From positions 1 through 20,969 of the forward strand of contig URNY01000029.1 of assembly GCA_900549375.1 (NCBI GenBank): 20,969 nucleotides of DNA. Reading direction: 5' to 3'. This document shows positions 13,494 to 20,969 of the stretch, in pieces. Position 1 is the first letter of the stretch. The number at the start of each line of letters is the position of its first letter. The translations under genes were made by a program, and so were the position numbers. The notes under the pieces were generated by a model. It saw only the letters and a list, made by a program, of their open reading frames with translations, was not told the DNA's origin and did no database searches. The DNA is from an uncultured Bacteroidales bacterium. GTDB taxonomy: Bacteria > Bacteroidota > Bacteroidia > Bacteroidales > Muribaculaceae.

Positions 13494-14606
13494 ATGATAA
13501 CACTCGAACAACTTAAAGAGGTGGAGGAACGGACCGCCGCTCTCCGCAGATACCTCGACATAGACAGCAAGAAGATTGAGGTGGAGGAGGAGGAACTCCG
13601 CACCCATGTAGCCGATTTCTGGGACGACCGCGACAAGGCCGAGGCCCAGATGCGCAAGATCAAGGAGCTGCATTTCTGGATCGATTCCTATACGGCTCTC
13701 GAGAAGCAGGTGGAGGAACTCCGCCTCGCATTCGATTTCATCAAGGAGGGACTCGTCACCGAAGAGGAGGTCGAGGCTCAGTATGCCGAAGTGGTGAAAG
13801 AACTTGAGAAGCTTGAGCTGCGCAATATGCTCCGCCGCGAGGAGGATAAACTCGGAGTGGTGCTCAAGATCAACTCCGGCGCCGGAGGCACCGAGAGCCA
13901 GGACTGGGCTCAGATGCTCATGCGTCTGTATATGCGTTATGCCGAGCGCCATGGCTATAAAACCTCGATTGCCCAGATTCTCGAAGGGGATGAAGCCGGC
14001 ATCAAGTCTGTCACGATAAATATCGAAGGCGACTACGCCTATGGCTTCCTCAAGAGCGAGAACGGCGTTCACCGCCTCGTGCGCGTGAGTCCCTACAACG
14101 CTCAGGGAAAGCGCATGACCTCTTTCGCATCGGTGTTTGTCACTCCGCTTGTCGACGACACCATCGACATTCAGGTGGAACCGGCCCGCGTGTCGTGGGA
14201 TACATTCCGTTCGGGTGGTGCCGGCGGCCAGAATGTGAACAAGGTGGAATCCGGCGTGCGCCTGCGCTATCAGTATAAGGATCCCTATACCGGCGAGGAG
14301 GAGGAGATCCTGATCGAGAACACAGAGACCCGCGACCAGCCCAAGAATAAAGAGAACGCCATGCGTCAGCTCAAATCCATTCTCTACGAGAAAGAATTGC
14401 ACCATCGCATGGAGGAGCAGGCCAAGATAGAGGCCGGCAAGAAAAAGATAGAGTGGGGAAGCCAGATACGCAGTTATGTATTCGACGACCGTCGCGTAAA
14501 GGACCACCGCACCAACTGGCAGACCTCCGATGTCAACGGAGTGATGGACGGCGGAATCGACGACTTCATCAAGGCTTATCTGATGGAGTTTGCAGCTTCT
14601 GAATGA
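13494..14606 (+). CDS. prfB: Peptide chain release factor 2
   Basis: 370-residue class I release factor that reads UGA/UAA stops and triggers peptide release on the ribosome. The N-terminal coiled domain (1-110) is followed by NSGAGGTESQDWAQMLMRLY, the codon-recognition region with SPY at 199-201 (the 'SPF' site of E. coli RF2) and the catalytic GGQ at 244-246 in SGGAGGQNVNK. The C-terminal SYVFDDRRVKDHRTN is family-typical. The gene starts directly at MITLEQLKEVEERTAALRRY with no CUU-UGA type +1 frameshift site in the first codons, so the autoregulatory frameshift of many bacteria is absent here. Its last 38 bases overlap the convergent GT9 gene. Confidence 0.96.
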   Translation: MITLEQLKEVEERTAALRRYLDIDSKKIEVEEEELRTHVADFWDDRDKAEAQMRKIKELHFWIDSYTALEKQVEELRLAFDFIKEGLVTEEEVEAQYAEVVKELEKLELRNMLRREEDKLGVVLKINSGAGGTESQDWAQMLMRLYMRYAERHGYKTSIAQILEGDEAGIKSVTINIEGDYAYGFLKSENGVHRLVRVSPYNAQGKRMTSFASVFVTPLVDDTIDIQVEPARVSWDTFRSGGAGGQNVNKVESGVRLRYQYKDPYTGEEEEILIENTETRDQPKNKENAMRQLKSILYEKELHHRMEEQAKIEAGKKKIEWGSQIRSYVFDDRRVKDHRTNWQTSDVNGVMDGGIDDFIKAYLMEFAASE

Positions 14607-15636
14607 TGAGCTGCGGATTGATGCCGCGCAGACAGTAATAATCGCCGCGCAGGCAGGATCGGTCGCCGAACACCGAGCATGGCCGGCATGTCATCTCGAG
14701 CTGGACCGCATCGGAGGGATTCTGCCGCCAGCCCATGAATCCGGTGTAGGGATGCGTCGCTCCCCAGATGCTCACGGTGCGAAGACCCACGAGCGAGGCG
14801 AGATGCATGTTGGCCGAATCCATCGAGAGCATTGCGTCGCAATGGCTCAGAAGCGCCAGTTCCGCGCTGATGCCTAATCCGGCCGAAGCCATGTTTATTA
14901 TCGAGGGATGCGCGGCTGCAAGGCGGCCGATAAGCTCTTTCTCGCGGTGGCCGAATCCGAGCATGAATATGCGGCAGTTGGGTAATTCGGCGAAATGTTC
15001 CGCCACCTTGGCCGTCAGCTCGAAAGGATATATTTTCCCCTCATGTTTCGCAAAGGGCGCTATTGCAAGCCAATAGTCGCCCTCTTTTTTCGGGGGCGTC
15101 ACCGAGGCGAAAGCCGCCGGGTCACCCTTGCCGTTGCCGAAGAGGGAGCGGAAAGTATCGCCTAAGGCGATGCCGGCGCGTCTGAAAGTCTCCTCATAGC
15201 GCACGGGCGTCGGCTTCAGCTGTATCAGCACCTTGCGGTTGCGGCGCGTAAGCCGCTTTTTGGCTTTCCTCCCCTTGCGGATGCTATGGCAGCTCACTCC
15301 CCGCAGAGTCAGGAAAAGCCGGAGAAGCTTCGTGCGAAGCACATCGTGAAGATCCACGAACGTATCGATGCCATAACGCTTGCGCAGAGAGGCGGCCAGT
15401 CTCCACATCCCGTTCGCGCCTTTATAGTTGTCGAGGTCGACGCCTACCATGGTCAGGTTCTCCGGCGCGTTGATGAACATCTGCGCCGGATGATGACGTG
15501 TCAGGAAATAGAAGCGGTCGTCGGGATTGGCCGCGCAGGCATTGTAAACCGCCGGCAGCGTCATGGCCACATCGCCTAAAGCCGAGAAGCGGCTCACGAG
15601 CACGTTGCGTCCCCGGCTCTTATTTTTTCTTGGCAT
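14569..15636 (-). CDS. Glycosyltransferase family 9 (heptosyltransferase-like)
   Basis: 355 residues; a GT-B fold cytoplasmic enzyme of the ADP-heptose:LPS heptosyltransferase family, which adds heptose or a similar sugar to lipid A-core. N-terminal SRFSALGDVAMTLPAV (15-30) is the acceptor-side glycine motif. The C-terminal domain has SMDSANMHLASLVGLRTVSI (271-290) followed by WGATHP, the donor-binding signature. A Cys cluster C317-x2-C320-x7-C328-x6-C335 follows, a pattern I associate with Bacteroidetes members and possibly metal-binding. Its start codon overlaps the end of the DUF4254 gene by 17 nt, so the two are co-translated; its 3' end overlaps prfB on the opposite strand. Confidence 0.9.
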   Translation of the reverse strand: MPRKNKSRGRNVLVSRFSALGDVAMTLPAVYNACAANPDDRFYFLTRHHPAQMFINAPENLTMVGVDLDNYKGANGMWRLAASLRKRYGIDTFVDLHDVLRTKLLRLFLTLRGVSCHSIRKGRKAKKRLTRRNRKVLIQLKPTPVRYEETFRRAGIALGDTFRSLFGNGKGDPAAFASVTPPKKEGDYWLAIAPFAKHEGKIYPFELTAKVAEHFAELPNCRIFMLGFGHREKELIGRLAAAHPSIINMASAGLGISAELALLSHCDAMLSMDSANMHLASLVGLRTVSIWGATHPYTGFMGWRQNPSDAVQLEMTCRPCSVFGDRSCLRGDYYCLRGINPQLIIQKLQTPSDKP

Positions 15637-16231
15637 AGAGCACTGGGTTGGTGGCGGGATCGTTGTAGAGCTTCATCTGTCGGTAAACTTTCATGTATTT
15701 GCGTCCGGTCTCGATGTCGCTCAGCAGGGTGTCGATAGCCTCGGTGAGGTCGGCGCGCTGTTCGAGGAGCACGTCGAGCTTGGCGCGGCTGCGCGCGCGG
15801 TGATCTTCAGAGGCATCGGGGCGCTCGGCCTGTTCGCGCATGTGCCATATCTTGAGGGCGAGGATCGATAGGCGGTCGAGAGCCCATGCCGGCGATTCGG
15901 TGTTGATGGTGGCCGTCGGAAGAGGCGTCACGTCGCTGAAACGGTCGCGGAGCCAAGTGTCGATATCCTCCACCATATCCGTGCGCACCTGATTCGAACG
16001 GTCGATGCGGCGTTTGAGGAGGAGAGCCTCCTTGGGATCTATGTCCGGATCGCGGATTATATCCTCAAGATGCCATTGCACGGCGTCCACCCAGTTCTTA
16101 TCGTAGAATATGGCCTCGAGAGTCCCCTTCTCGTAGGGATTCACGCAAGGGGCGTCCACATTGTCGCTCTTATGATAGTCGGCCACGGAGCGGTCGAAAA
16201 CGCTGTTGGCCATTATCGCGCTGTTCTTCAT
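15620..16231 (-). CDS. DUF4254 family protein
   Basis: 203 residues, mostly helical and soluble, with no signal peptide. The conserved blocks I recognise are IFYDKNWVDAVQWHLEDIIR (41-60), RSNQVRTDMVEDIDTWL (about 78-94) and ESPAWALDRLSILALKIWHM, all characteristic of DUF4254, which in Bacteroidetes commonly sits beside a GT9 gene; its biochemical function is unknown to me. An association with lipopolysaccharide core synthesis is inferred from this pairing. The start may be Met1 or Met7 (MANSVFDRSV). A TATTTTTG -7-like box lies upstream at 16271-16264 on the minus strand. Confidence 0.85.
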   Translation of the reverse strand: MKNSAIMANSVFDRSVADYHKSDNVDAPCVNPYEKGTLEAIFYDKNWVDAVQWHLEDIIRDPDIDPKEALLLKRRIDRSNQVRTDMVEDIDTWLRDRFSDVTPLPTATINTESPAWALDRLSILALKIWHMREQAERPDASEDHRARSRAKLDVLLEQRADLTEAIDTLLSDIETGRKYMKVYRQMKLYNDPATNPVLYAKKK

Positions 16232-16263
16232 TGGAATTGGATTTGTCTTGTTGTTTCAGAATT

Positions 16264-16271
16264 CAAAAATA
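16264..16271 (-). promoter_or_regulatory. Candidate -7 box for DUF4254-GT9
   Basis: Minus-strand TATTTTTG, about 32 nt before the start codon. The -33 region falls inside the upstream terminator loop as TTTT, so the match is partial. Confidence 0.4.
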
Positions 16272-16272
16272 A

Positions 16273-16309
16273 GAAAAAAGCGGAAATTAAAAAAATTTCC
16301 GCTTTTTTC
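16273..16309 (-). terminator. Terminator (bidirectional shape) after the OmpA-family gene
   Basis: A perfect 16-bp inverted repeat (16273-16288 with 16294-16309) built on GAAAAAAGCGGAAATT, with a 5-nt loop. T-runs lie on both strands. It separates the OmpA-family gene from DUF4254-GT9. Confidence 0.88.
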
Positions 16310-16334
16310 TTGATTATCTTCTATAGAGCCTCTC

Positions 16335-17195
16335 TTATTCCGTTGCGCCCGCTGCCGTCGAATCGGTCTTTGGCGCTTTGCCGATCAGATCGAGGAACTG
16401 GTCGAGTTTCGGAGTGATTATGATCTCCGTGCGTCGGTTCTCCTGACGCCCCGAAGCCGTGGCGTTGGTGGCTATAGGGTTGTATTCGCCGCGGCCGGCG
16501 GCCGAGAGACGCGACGGGTCGATGCCGAAATCATTCTGCAGAGCCTGTACCACCGACGAGGCGCGGAGCGCCGAGAGATCCCAGTTGTTGCGGATATTGG
16601 GCCGCGAGATGGGCACGTTGTCGGTGTTTCCCTCAATGAGCACGTCATAATCCTTGTAATCCTTGATGATCTTGGCGATCTTGCCTAAGATGTCCATCGC
16701 CGCCGGACTGATATCGTAGCTCCCCGATTTGTAGAGCATATTGTCGGCCAGCGAGATATAGACCACTCCCTTGAGCACCTTCACATCCACATCCTTCAGC
16801 TCCTCGGTGTTGAGTGATCGCGTCAGATTGTTGGTAAGCACCAGGTTGAGCGAATCGGATTTCGATTTCGCATCTACAAGTTGCTTGATATATTTGTTTG
16901 ATGCGTTGATCTCGTCCACAAGCTTTGCGATGTTCACGCTTCCCTGATGATTGTTGGCCATAGCCTGATCGAGCGTGCTCTTGATGTCGGCATAGGCGTC
17001 CTTCAGGTCCTTGTTCTGTGCCTTGAGGTCCTTGATCATCACCTCCATGCTCTTGGTATTGGCGTTGCATTCTATCAGGCCGTCGTTTGCCGTGCGGTAT
17101 TGATCGGCCATGAGTTTGTATTTCTTGTTGGAGACGCAACCCCCGGCAATCAGCAGTGCCGCAGCGGCCATAGCCGCAAAAAATTTTCTTTTCAT
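16335..17195 (-). CDS. OmpA-family outer-membrane lipoprotein
   Basis: 286 residues. The type II signal peptide MKRKFFAAMAAAALLIAGGC gives lipidated Cys20. Residues 30-125 are a helical, coiled-coil-like region; the OmpA C-terminal peptidoglycan-binding domain spans about 142-262 with EGNTDNVPI (N190-D192), NNWDLSALRASSVVQAL (R211), GRGEYNPI and ENRRTEI (R254). It likely tethers the outer membrane to peptidoglycan. The short acidic/Ala tail AAGATE is not conserved. It is transcribed as a single gene, with divergent transcription of the APC permease across a 106-bp gap and its own terminator at 16273-16309. No clear TAnnTTTG box is seen upstream. Confidence 0.93.
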   Translation of the reverse strand: MKRKFFAAMAAAALLIAGGCVSNKKYKLMADQYRTANDGLIECNANTKSMEVMIKDLKAQNKDLKDAYADIKSTLDQAMANNHQGSVNIAKLVDEINASNKYIKQLVDAKSKSDSLNLVLTNNLTRSLNTEELKDVDVKVLKGVVYISLADNMLYKSGSYDISPAAMDILGKIAKIIKDYKDYDVLIEGNTDNVPISRPNIRNNWDLSALRASSVVQALQNDFGIDPSRLSAAGRGEYNPIATNATASGRQENRRTEIIITPKLDQFLDLIGKAPKTDSTAAGATE

Positions 17196-17267
17196 AATCG
17201 AGATGTATTAATAATTCATCTACTTGATATAATAAGAAAACATGCCGATAAGTTCATTGTTATAGGA

Positions 17268-17296
17268 TTATATCGAGGTTACAGGCTTATATCGAG
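17268..17296 (+). promoter_or_regulatory. Tandem TTATATCGAG repeat before the permease gene
   Basis: TTATATCGAG occurs at 17268-17277 and 17287-17296, 19 bp apart (about two helix turns), just before the ATG at 17302. A related TAATCGAGAT lies at 17196-17205 beside the divergent OmpA start. This could be an operator or a leader repeat. Confidence 0.35.
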
Positions 17297-17301
17297 ATCT
17301 T

Positions 17302-18744
17302 ATGGGTAAAAAAAACAGCAATAATAGTGCAAAACTCGGGCTGACGGCACTTGTGGCCGTGGTCTTCGGCATGATGGTGGGCTCCGGGCTCTATAACATT
17401 CCTCAGAACCTCGCTGCCGGCGCCGCCCCTCTCGGAGTGATAATTTCATGGGTCATAATCGCCGCGGGGATGCTTCTTCTTGTGGCCACCTTCAAAATGC
17501 TTTCCGACCGTCGCCCCGATCTGGATGCCGGCATATATCAGTATGCTCAGGTAGGCTTCGGCAATTTCGCCGGCTTTAACATCGCCTGGGGCTATTGGCT
17601 CTGCACCGCCTTCTCCAACGTGGCCTACGCCGTGATGCTCAATGATTCGTTTGGCGCTTTCTTCCCCGTTTTCCTACGCCACGGCTGGCCGACGCTCCTT
17701 TTAGGCAGCGGCCTGATATGGCTGATGTTCTTCATAGTGGCGCGGGGAATCCGCACTGTCGGCTTCCTCAACAATCTCCTTGCATTTTTGAAAATCGCAG
17801 CCATCCTCCTTATCATAGTTCTTCTCATACTGAATCTTAAGGTCGGCACGTTCGAACTTAACTTCAGCTCCGGGGCGGAAGCGGGCTCTCTATGGGAACA
17901 GATCCGCAAATCGATGCTCGTAACGCTATGGTGTTTCATCGGAATAGAGGGGGCCGTGATGCTCTCGGCTCGTGCCCGCCGTCCCTCCGACGTAGGAAAG
18001 GCGGGAGTCTTCGGCTTCCTCGTGGCATGGCTGATATACGTCCTCGTCTCGATGCTCTGTTTCGGGGTGATGACCAGAGCCCGTCTCGCCGGACTTGAAG
18101 ACCCGTCGGTGGCATATGTGCTCCGCGATCTCTGCGGCGGGTGGGCCTATTGGTTTGTCATTGTCACTGTCATAGTCTCTCTCCTTGGAGGATGGCTCGC
18201 ATGGACGCTCGTCTGCGCCCAGGTGCCGAGCGAGGCGGCGAAGGTCGGCATATTCCCGCGCTCCTTCCTAAGGCTCAACCGCTACGGTATGCCGGCCTAC
18301 GGCCTGTTCGTGTCGAGCTTGGTGATGCAGATCTTCCTGCTGCTGGTGCTGATGGCCGACGATGTCTATATGACGGCTCTCAGCATCATCGGCATGATGG
18401 TGCTCCCTCCCTATCTCTCCGGCGGAATGTATCTTTGGAAAGCCTCCTATAATCCTGCGGAGATCCATCTGAAAAATGGCGCGCATCTCCGCCGGTATCG
18501 TGTTGTCGGCGTTCTCTGCACTCTTTATTGTCTATGGATGATATATGCCGGAGGACTTGCTCTTTTCTTCTCCACTTCTGTTTTCTATCTCGCCGGTATA
18601 GGCTTTTATCTAAAGGCGCGGGGAGAACGTAAAAAGAGAGCGCCCCTCCGCTTTACGCGGGCCGATCGGGTCACTCTCCTTTTGCTTGCGGGTGCCTTGG
18701 CGATCACCCTCTATAATGTTCTGGCGGGTAAGCTTACATTCTGA
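17302..18744 (+). CDS. APC-family amino-acid permease/antiporter (ArcD-like)
   Basis: 480-residue membrane transporter with about 12 helices. The first helix carries GMMVGSGLYNIPQNLAAGAA, the APC substrate-binding turn (G-S-G). This motif with LDAGIYQYAQVGFGNFAGFN and AWGYWLC is typical of basic amino-acid antiporters such as arginine/ornithine ArcD and lysine/cadaverine exchangers, and IGIEGAVMLSARARRPSDVG is the helix-6 signature. The first 12 residues (MGKKNSNNSAKL) form the cytoplasmic N-terminus and support this start. It is a single gene with divergent orientation to the OmpA-family gene. The exact substrate pair cannot be decided, and no arginine deiminase genes lie nearby. Confidence 0.88.
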   Translation: MGKKNSNNSAKLGLTALVAVVFGMMVGSGLYNIPQNLAAGAAPLGVIISWVIIAAGMLLLVATFKMLSDRRPDLDAGIYQYAQVGFGNFAGFNIAWGYWLCTAFSNVAYAVMLNDSFGAFFPVFLRHGWPTLLLGSGLIWLMFFIVARGIRTVGFLNNLLAFLKIAAILLIIVLLILNLKVGTFELNFSSGAEAGSLWEQIRKSMLVTLWCFIGIEGAVMLSARARRPSDVGKAGVFGFLVAWLIYVLVSMLCFGVMTRARLAGLEDPSVAYVLRDLCGGWAYWFVIVTVIVSLLGGWLAWTLVCAQVPSEAAKVGIFPRSFLRLNRYGMPAYGLFVSSLVMQIFLLLVLMADDVYMTALSIIGMMVLPPYLSGGMYLWKASYNPAEIHLKNGAHLRRYRVVGVLCTLYCLWMIYAGGLALFFSTSVFYLAGIGFYLKARGERKKRAPLRFTRADRVTLLLLAGALAITLYNVLAGKLTF

Positions 18745-18770
18745 GCTGTGTAGCTTATTCTTTATATCAG

Positions 18771-19700
18771 TTATTTTTTCATGGTGAAATGGCGCGAGGC
18801 GAGGCGGTAGCCGTCGCAGAACACCTCCACCGTATAGTCTCCCGGCGTCAGGGTTGTGTTCACGTCCCAGTAGACCGCTACCGAAAGCTCCTCGTTGGCG
18901 TATTCGACCTTGCGGTGTGAGGTAGAGGAGAGTGAGGTTCCGTCGAGCTGGAACGACGGGCCTCCGCCCAACAGCGTTCCCTCCGGGGAAAGTATGCGGA
19001 TATAGAAATCCTTCATGCCCGGTGCCGTGGTGTTGTTGGGACTCACCGTGAAATGCACGCCGAGTTGCCGCGCCTTGGTGATGTTTTTCTCATTTTTCCC
19101 TTTCTTGTTGTAGGCCTGAAATGAAATGCCGGTGATGTTCAGCTTCTTGGCAAGTTTCACGGTCTGCGTCAGTTCCGCATTGCTGCGCGATGCGGCCGTA
19201 TACTGGCTGCTGAGCTGTTCATTCTTCTGCTGAACCTGCTGGATCTCCTGCTTCAGTCCCTCGTTCTCTTCGCCGAGACGCTTTATCTCCTCCAGATAAT
19301 GGCGCACGATATTCTTGAGCGTCGCGATCTCTCCTTCGAGCTTTTTGATTTTCGCCCGGCTTGCGGCCATGTTCTTGGCGTTTTTGCTTTTCTCATCGTT
19401 GAGTTCCTGAATGAGCCCTTCGACCTTCATGCGCGCCTCGTTGTATTTCTGCACCAGAGAATCGTTTTTCAGATAAATCTGCTGACCCTCGTATTGGTTG
19501 AAGTCGGCATTGAGCTGATTGAATTCGTTGGTCAGCAGCAACTGGTCGTTGGCAATCGCCAGCGAGTCGGCGCGCGCTTCGGCGCGGTTCACTGCGTCGG
19601 TGGTCCGGCTGTTGCTGATTATCAGCACCACTGTCAGGGCCACAAAACAAACAAGCACGAAGATGCTTGCATATAGGAGCTGTTTCTGTTTCTTGTTCAT
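18771..19700 (-). CDS. Membrane-anchored coiled-coil protein of unknown function
   Basis: 309 residues. MNKKQKQLLY precedes a transmembrane helix (about 9-28), then a long Glu/Gln/Lys-rich coiled coil (about 35-185, heptads such as KIKKLEGEIATLKNIV), and a compact C-terminal beta-rich domain (about 195-309) with VHFTVSPNN, FYIRILSPEG, VAVYWDV and PGDYTVEVFCDG. The domain resembles an Ig-like fold; I do not recognise a named family. Topology is probably N-in with the C-terminal domain in the periplasm. The start is placed at ATG 19700, because the extended frame upstream covers promoter and terminator DNA. Confidence 0.75.
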   Translation of the reverse strand: MNKKQKQLLYASIFVLVCFVALTVVLIISNSRTTDAVNRAEARADSLAIANDQLLLTNEFNQLNADFNQYEGQQIYLKNDSLVQKYNEARMKVEGLIQELNDEKSKNAKNMAASRAKIKKLEGEIATLKNIVRHYLEEIKRLGEENEGLKQEIQQVQQKNEQLSSQYTAASRSNAELTQTVKLAKKLNITGISFQAYNKKGKNEKNITKARQLGVHFTVSPNNTTAPGMKDFYIRILSPEGTLLGGGPSFQLDGTSLSSTSHRKVEYANEELSVAVYWDVNTTLTPGDYTVEVFCDGYRLASRHFTMKK

Positions 19701-19705
19701 GGTCG

Positions 19706-19737
19706 CAAAATTAACGAAAACATCATTAAGATGCAAA
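19706..19737 (-). promoter_or_regulatory. Promoter of the coiled-coil gene, nearly leaderless
   Basis: Minus-strand TTTG (19737-19734), 20 nt, TAATTTTG (19713-19706): perfect consensus. The -7 box ends only 5 nt before the ATG at 19700. A second -7-like box, TATATTTG (19741-19734), overlaps the -33. Confidence 0.7.
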
Positions 19738-19752
19738 TATAACGGCACCCGG

Positions 19753-19793
19753 CAAAAAAAAGAACCGGCGAAACCCGAAAGGATTTCACCGGT
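19753..19793 (-). terminator. Terminator of the small lipoprotein gene
   Basis: Minus-strand stem ACCGGTGAAA (19793-19784) / TTTCGCCGGT (19773-19764) with one G-U pair, followed by TCTTTTTTTT. Confidence 0.85.
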
Positions 19794-19833
19794 CTTAATC
19801 GTGACTTTCGTCTTGCTGTAATTGCGTCCGCAA

Positions 19834-20037
19834 TTATTTCTTTGTGGAATCAGCAACGGCCTCAACGGCAGCAACCTCTACGTTGGTGTCGTTAGCGGAG
19901 TCAACAGTCTCAACAACTTCAGCAGCCTCAACTGCGATAGTGTCAACTGTGTCAGTAGCCTCAGCAGCTTTCTTCTCGCCGCAAGATACCATTGCTACGC
20001 TGAAAAGAACAGCAAGCGATAAAACCAATTTTTTCAT
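19834..20037 (-). CDS. Small low-complexity lipoprotein
   Basis: 67 residues: a type II signal peptide with lipobox VSC (Cys19) followed by a short GEKK linker and a repetitive Ala/Val/Glu/Thr/Asp region (AAEATDTVDTIAVEAAEVVE). No fold or catalytic motif. Short acidic lipoproteins of this shape are common in Bacteroidales and of unknown role. It has its own terminator (19753-19793) and a -7-like box TAACTTTG at 20097-20090, giving a leader of about 48 nt. It may be abundant, but this is inference from that arrangement. Confidence 0.8.
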   Translation of the reverse strand: MKKLVLSLAVLFSVAMVSCGEKKAAEATDTVDTIAVEAAEVVETVDSANDTNVEVAAVEAVADSTKK

Positions 20038-20089
20038 CTCTTTAAAATTTAAAATAATAAAACAATATTCTTTGCTATCAAAAACGTTG

Positions 20090-20097
20090 CAAAGTTA
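20090..20097 (-). promoter_or_regulatory. Candidate -7 box of the small lipoprotein gene
   Basis: Minus-strand TAACTTTG matches TAnnTTTG; the -33 position reads TTAT instead of TTTG. Confidence 0.5.
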
Positions 20098-20187
20098 ATA
20101 GAAATTTTAATGCGCGGATAAATTTCACAACTTTTTTTTGCAAAAAGATGAGATTTTTACCGTTTTTAACATAATTAAGTTAAAATT

Positions 20188-20204
20188 AGTGTTGATTTAA
20201 CACT
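20188..20204 (-). terminator. Possible weak terminator of the GH13 gene
   Basis: Hairpin AGTGTT/AACACT with a 5-nt loop, followed on the minus strand by AATTTTAAC. The stem is only 6 bp, so this is tentative. Confidence 0.3.
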
Positions 20205-20277
20205 CTTGAGGCCATTCCCGGTATGCCTGATCTGTTTTTTATGGCCGGAAGCGGGCGCAGAAGGTCTCGAAAGCCGC

Positions 20278-20969
20278 TTACTTTACCAGAACCTTGACCG
20301 TTTCAGTGCCGCAGTTCACGATATAGAGGCCTGCGGGAAGTGCCACGGTGAAGGAATTCCGCTCCTCGGCTGCCACTCTGCGGCCCGAAAGGTCGAATAC
20401 CGACACGGGAGCTGTGGCGCCGGCCACTGTCAGCATCCCTTTGCCCCCGGCGGCGCTCATGCCGCGTGCAGATCCTTCGATATCCTCTGTTTCCGACACG
20501 TTCTTCGAAGCTATCACCACATAGCAGTTGGGTTCAACCTTCACGTTCTTGGCTGCCGCATCGAGCGCAGGAGCGCTTCCCGGACTCATCGACACTATAT
20601 GATATGCCGCGTTGTCGGCTTGGCGCAGAGGAAGAGTGATGGTGGCCGAGCCGCTCGCATAGGCGGGGTTCACGGCGAGATAGAGTTCCTTGTCTGCGGT
20701 CTGCGTGAAAATCGTACGTGCCGTCCATTCGGAGCAGTTCATCTTGAAATCGGCAGTAGAGGGATCGAACAATTCCGGATTCTCAAGGCGCAGGTATATC
20801 AGCTCGCGGTAGCTCTGTGTCAGCGCGGCGTTCACGGGGTCGTTGAGAAGATTCCAGTTCACGATTTTCGGGTCGGTGTTGTTTCCCCCGTTGGGATTCT
20901 TGGTGGACTGTTCGTTGCCCATTTCCGAGAACTGCCAGATCATGTGGGCGCCCGGCGCGAGGATCATCT
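20278..20969 (-). CDS. GH13 alpha-amylase-family enzyme, C-terminal part (runs off window)
   Basis: 229 or more residues; the N-terminus and catalytic barrel lie beyond 20969. The visible start HMIWQFSEMGNEQSTKN and KIVNWNLLNDPVNAALTQSY followed by LIYLRLENPELF match the end of the GH13 barrel (the region after the last catalytic Asp). A beta-sandwich domain follows (about 70-155). The last 45 residues, VSVFDLSGRRVAAEERNSF then LPAGLYIVNCGTETVKVLVK, are a C-terminal sorting tail of the type IX-secretion kind or its Bacteroidales relatives. It probably degrades starch or glycogen outside the cell. The enzyme's exact specificity is not visible. Confidence 0.85.
   Translation of the reverse strand, partial: MILAPGAHMIWQFSEMGNEQSTKNPNGGNNTDPKIVNWNLLNDPVNAALTQSYRELIYLRLENPELFDPSTADFKMNCSEWTARTIFTQTADKELYLAVNPAYASGSATITLPLRQADNAAYHIVSMSPGSAPALDAAAKNVKVEPNCYVVIASKNVSETEDIEGSARGMSAAGGKGMLTVAGATAPVSVFDLSGRRVAAEERNSFTVALPAGLYIVNCGTETVKVLVK

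Noticed and set aside
19701..19874. Upstream extension of the coiled-coil gene
   Set aside because: This stretch contains a perfect promoter and the terminator of the next gene; the TM helix follows ATG 19700 naturally.
1..20969. CRISPR array, rRNA genes or intact transposase
   Set aside because: No regularly spaced repeats, rRNA segments or complete transposase genes were seen.

Overview
The window looks like chromosome of a gut-type Bacteroidales bacterium, most likely Muribaculaceae or a near relative. The family placement is inference from gene style. The evidence is: promoters of the Bacteroidetes form TTTG-N20-TAnnTTTG (seen at three loci, with a fourth near match), little sign of Shine-Dalgarno leaders, a DUF4254 plus GT9 gene pair, Bacteroidetes-type release factor 2, many short lipoproteins, and a GH13 enzyme with a type IX-like C-terminal tail. 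Core genes are GC-rich; positions about 984-4470 are clearly AT-richer and look accessory.

Layout. 1-413: intergenic DNA with two copies of a short dispersed palindrome and a terminator. 414-980: ogt (minus). 984-1740: a graveyard holding an N-terminal GNAT fragment (minus), the C-terminal end of a tyrosine recombinase, and the N-terminal end of a phage/antirepressor-like protein. 1833-3513: a small plus-strand run encoding a two-helix membrane protein, a secreted protein, a lipoprotein and a tiny membrane ORF cut by an in-frame TGA, followed by a strong terminator at 3716-3750. 3905-4115: tRNA-Leu(CAG) and tRNA-Pro(TGG) on the minus strand with their own promoter and terminator.

The main attraction is the operon from a perfect promoter (4297-4328) to a 13-bp terminator hairpin (11496-11530). 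It encodes a membrane steroid 5-alpha-reductase homologue very like human SRD5A2, a single-domain Old Yellow Enzyme-type flavin oxidoreductase with a Cys cluster, two unlike short-chain dehydrogenases, and a secreted tricorn-type S41 protease. The first four together make a coherent steroid or bile-acid A-ring set: delta-4 reduction to 5-alpha (SRD5A) or possibly 5-beta (OYE), plus 3-keto/3-hydroxy interconversion (SDRs). Related sets are known, from memory, in gut Bacteroidales that make iso/allo-lithocholic acids. The substrates here are inferred.

Downstream: an acyl-CoA synthetase gene broken by a 1-nt frameshift (11643-13480), prfB, then on the minus strand GT9 and DUF4254 genes and an OmpA-family lipoprotein gene. 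A plus-strand APC amino-acid permease follows. The window closes with minus-strand genes for a coiled-coil membrane-anchored protein, a tiny lipoprotein and the C-terminal part of a GH13 alpha-amylase-family enzyme that runs off the window.
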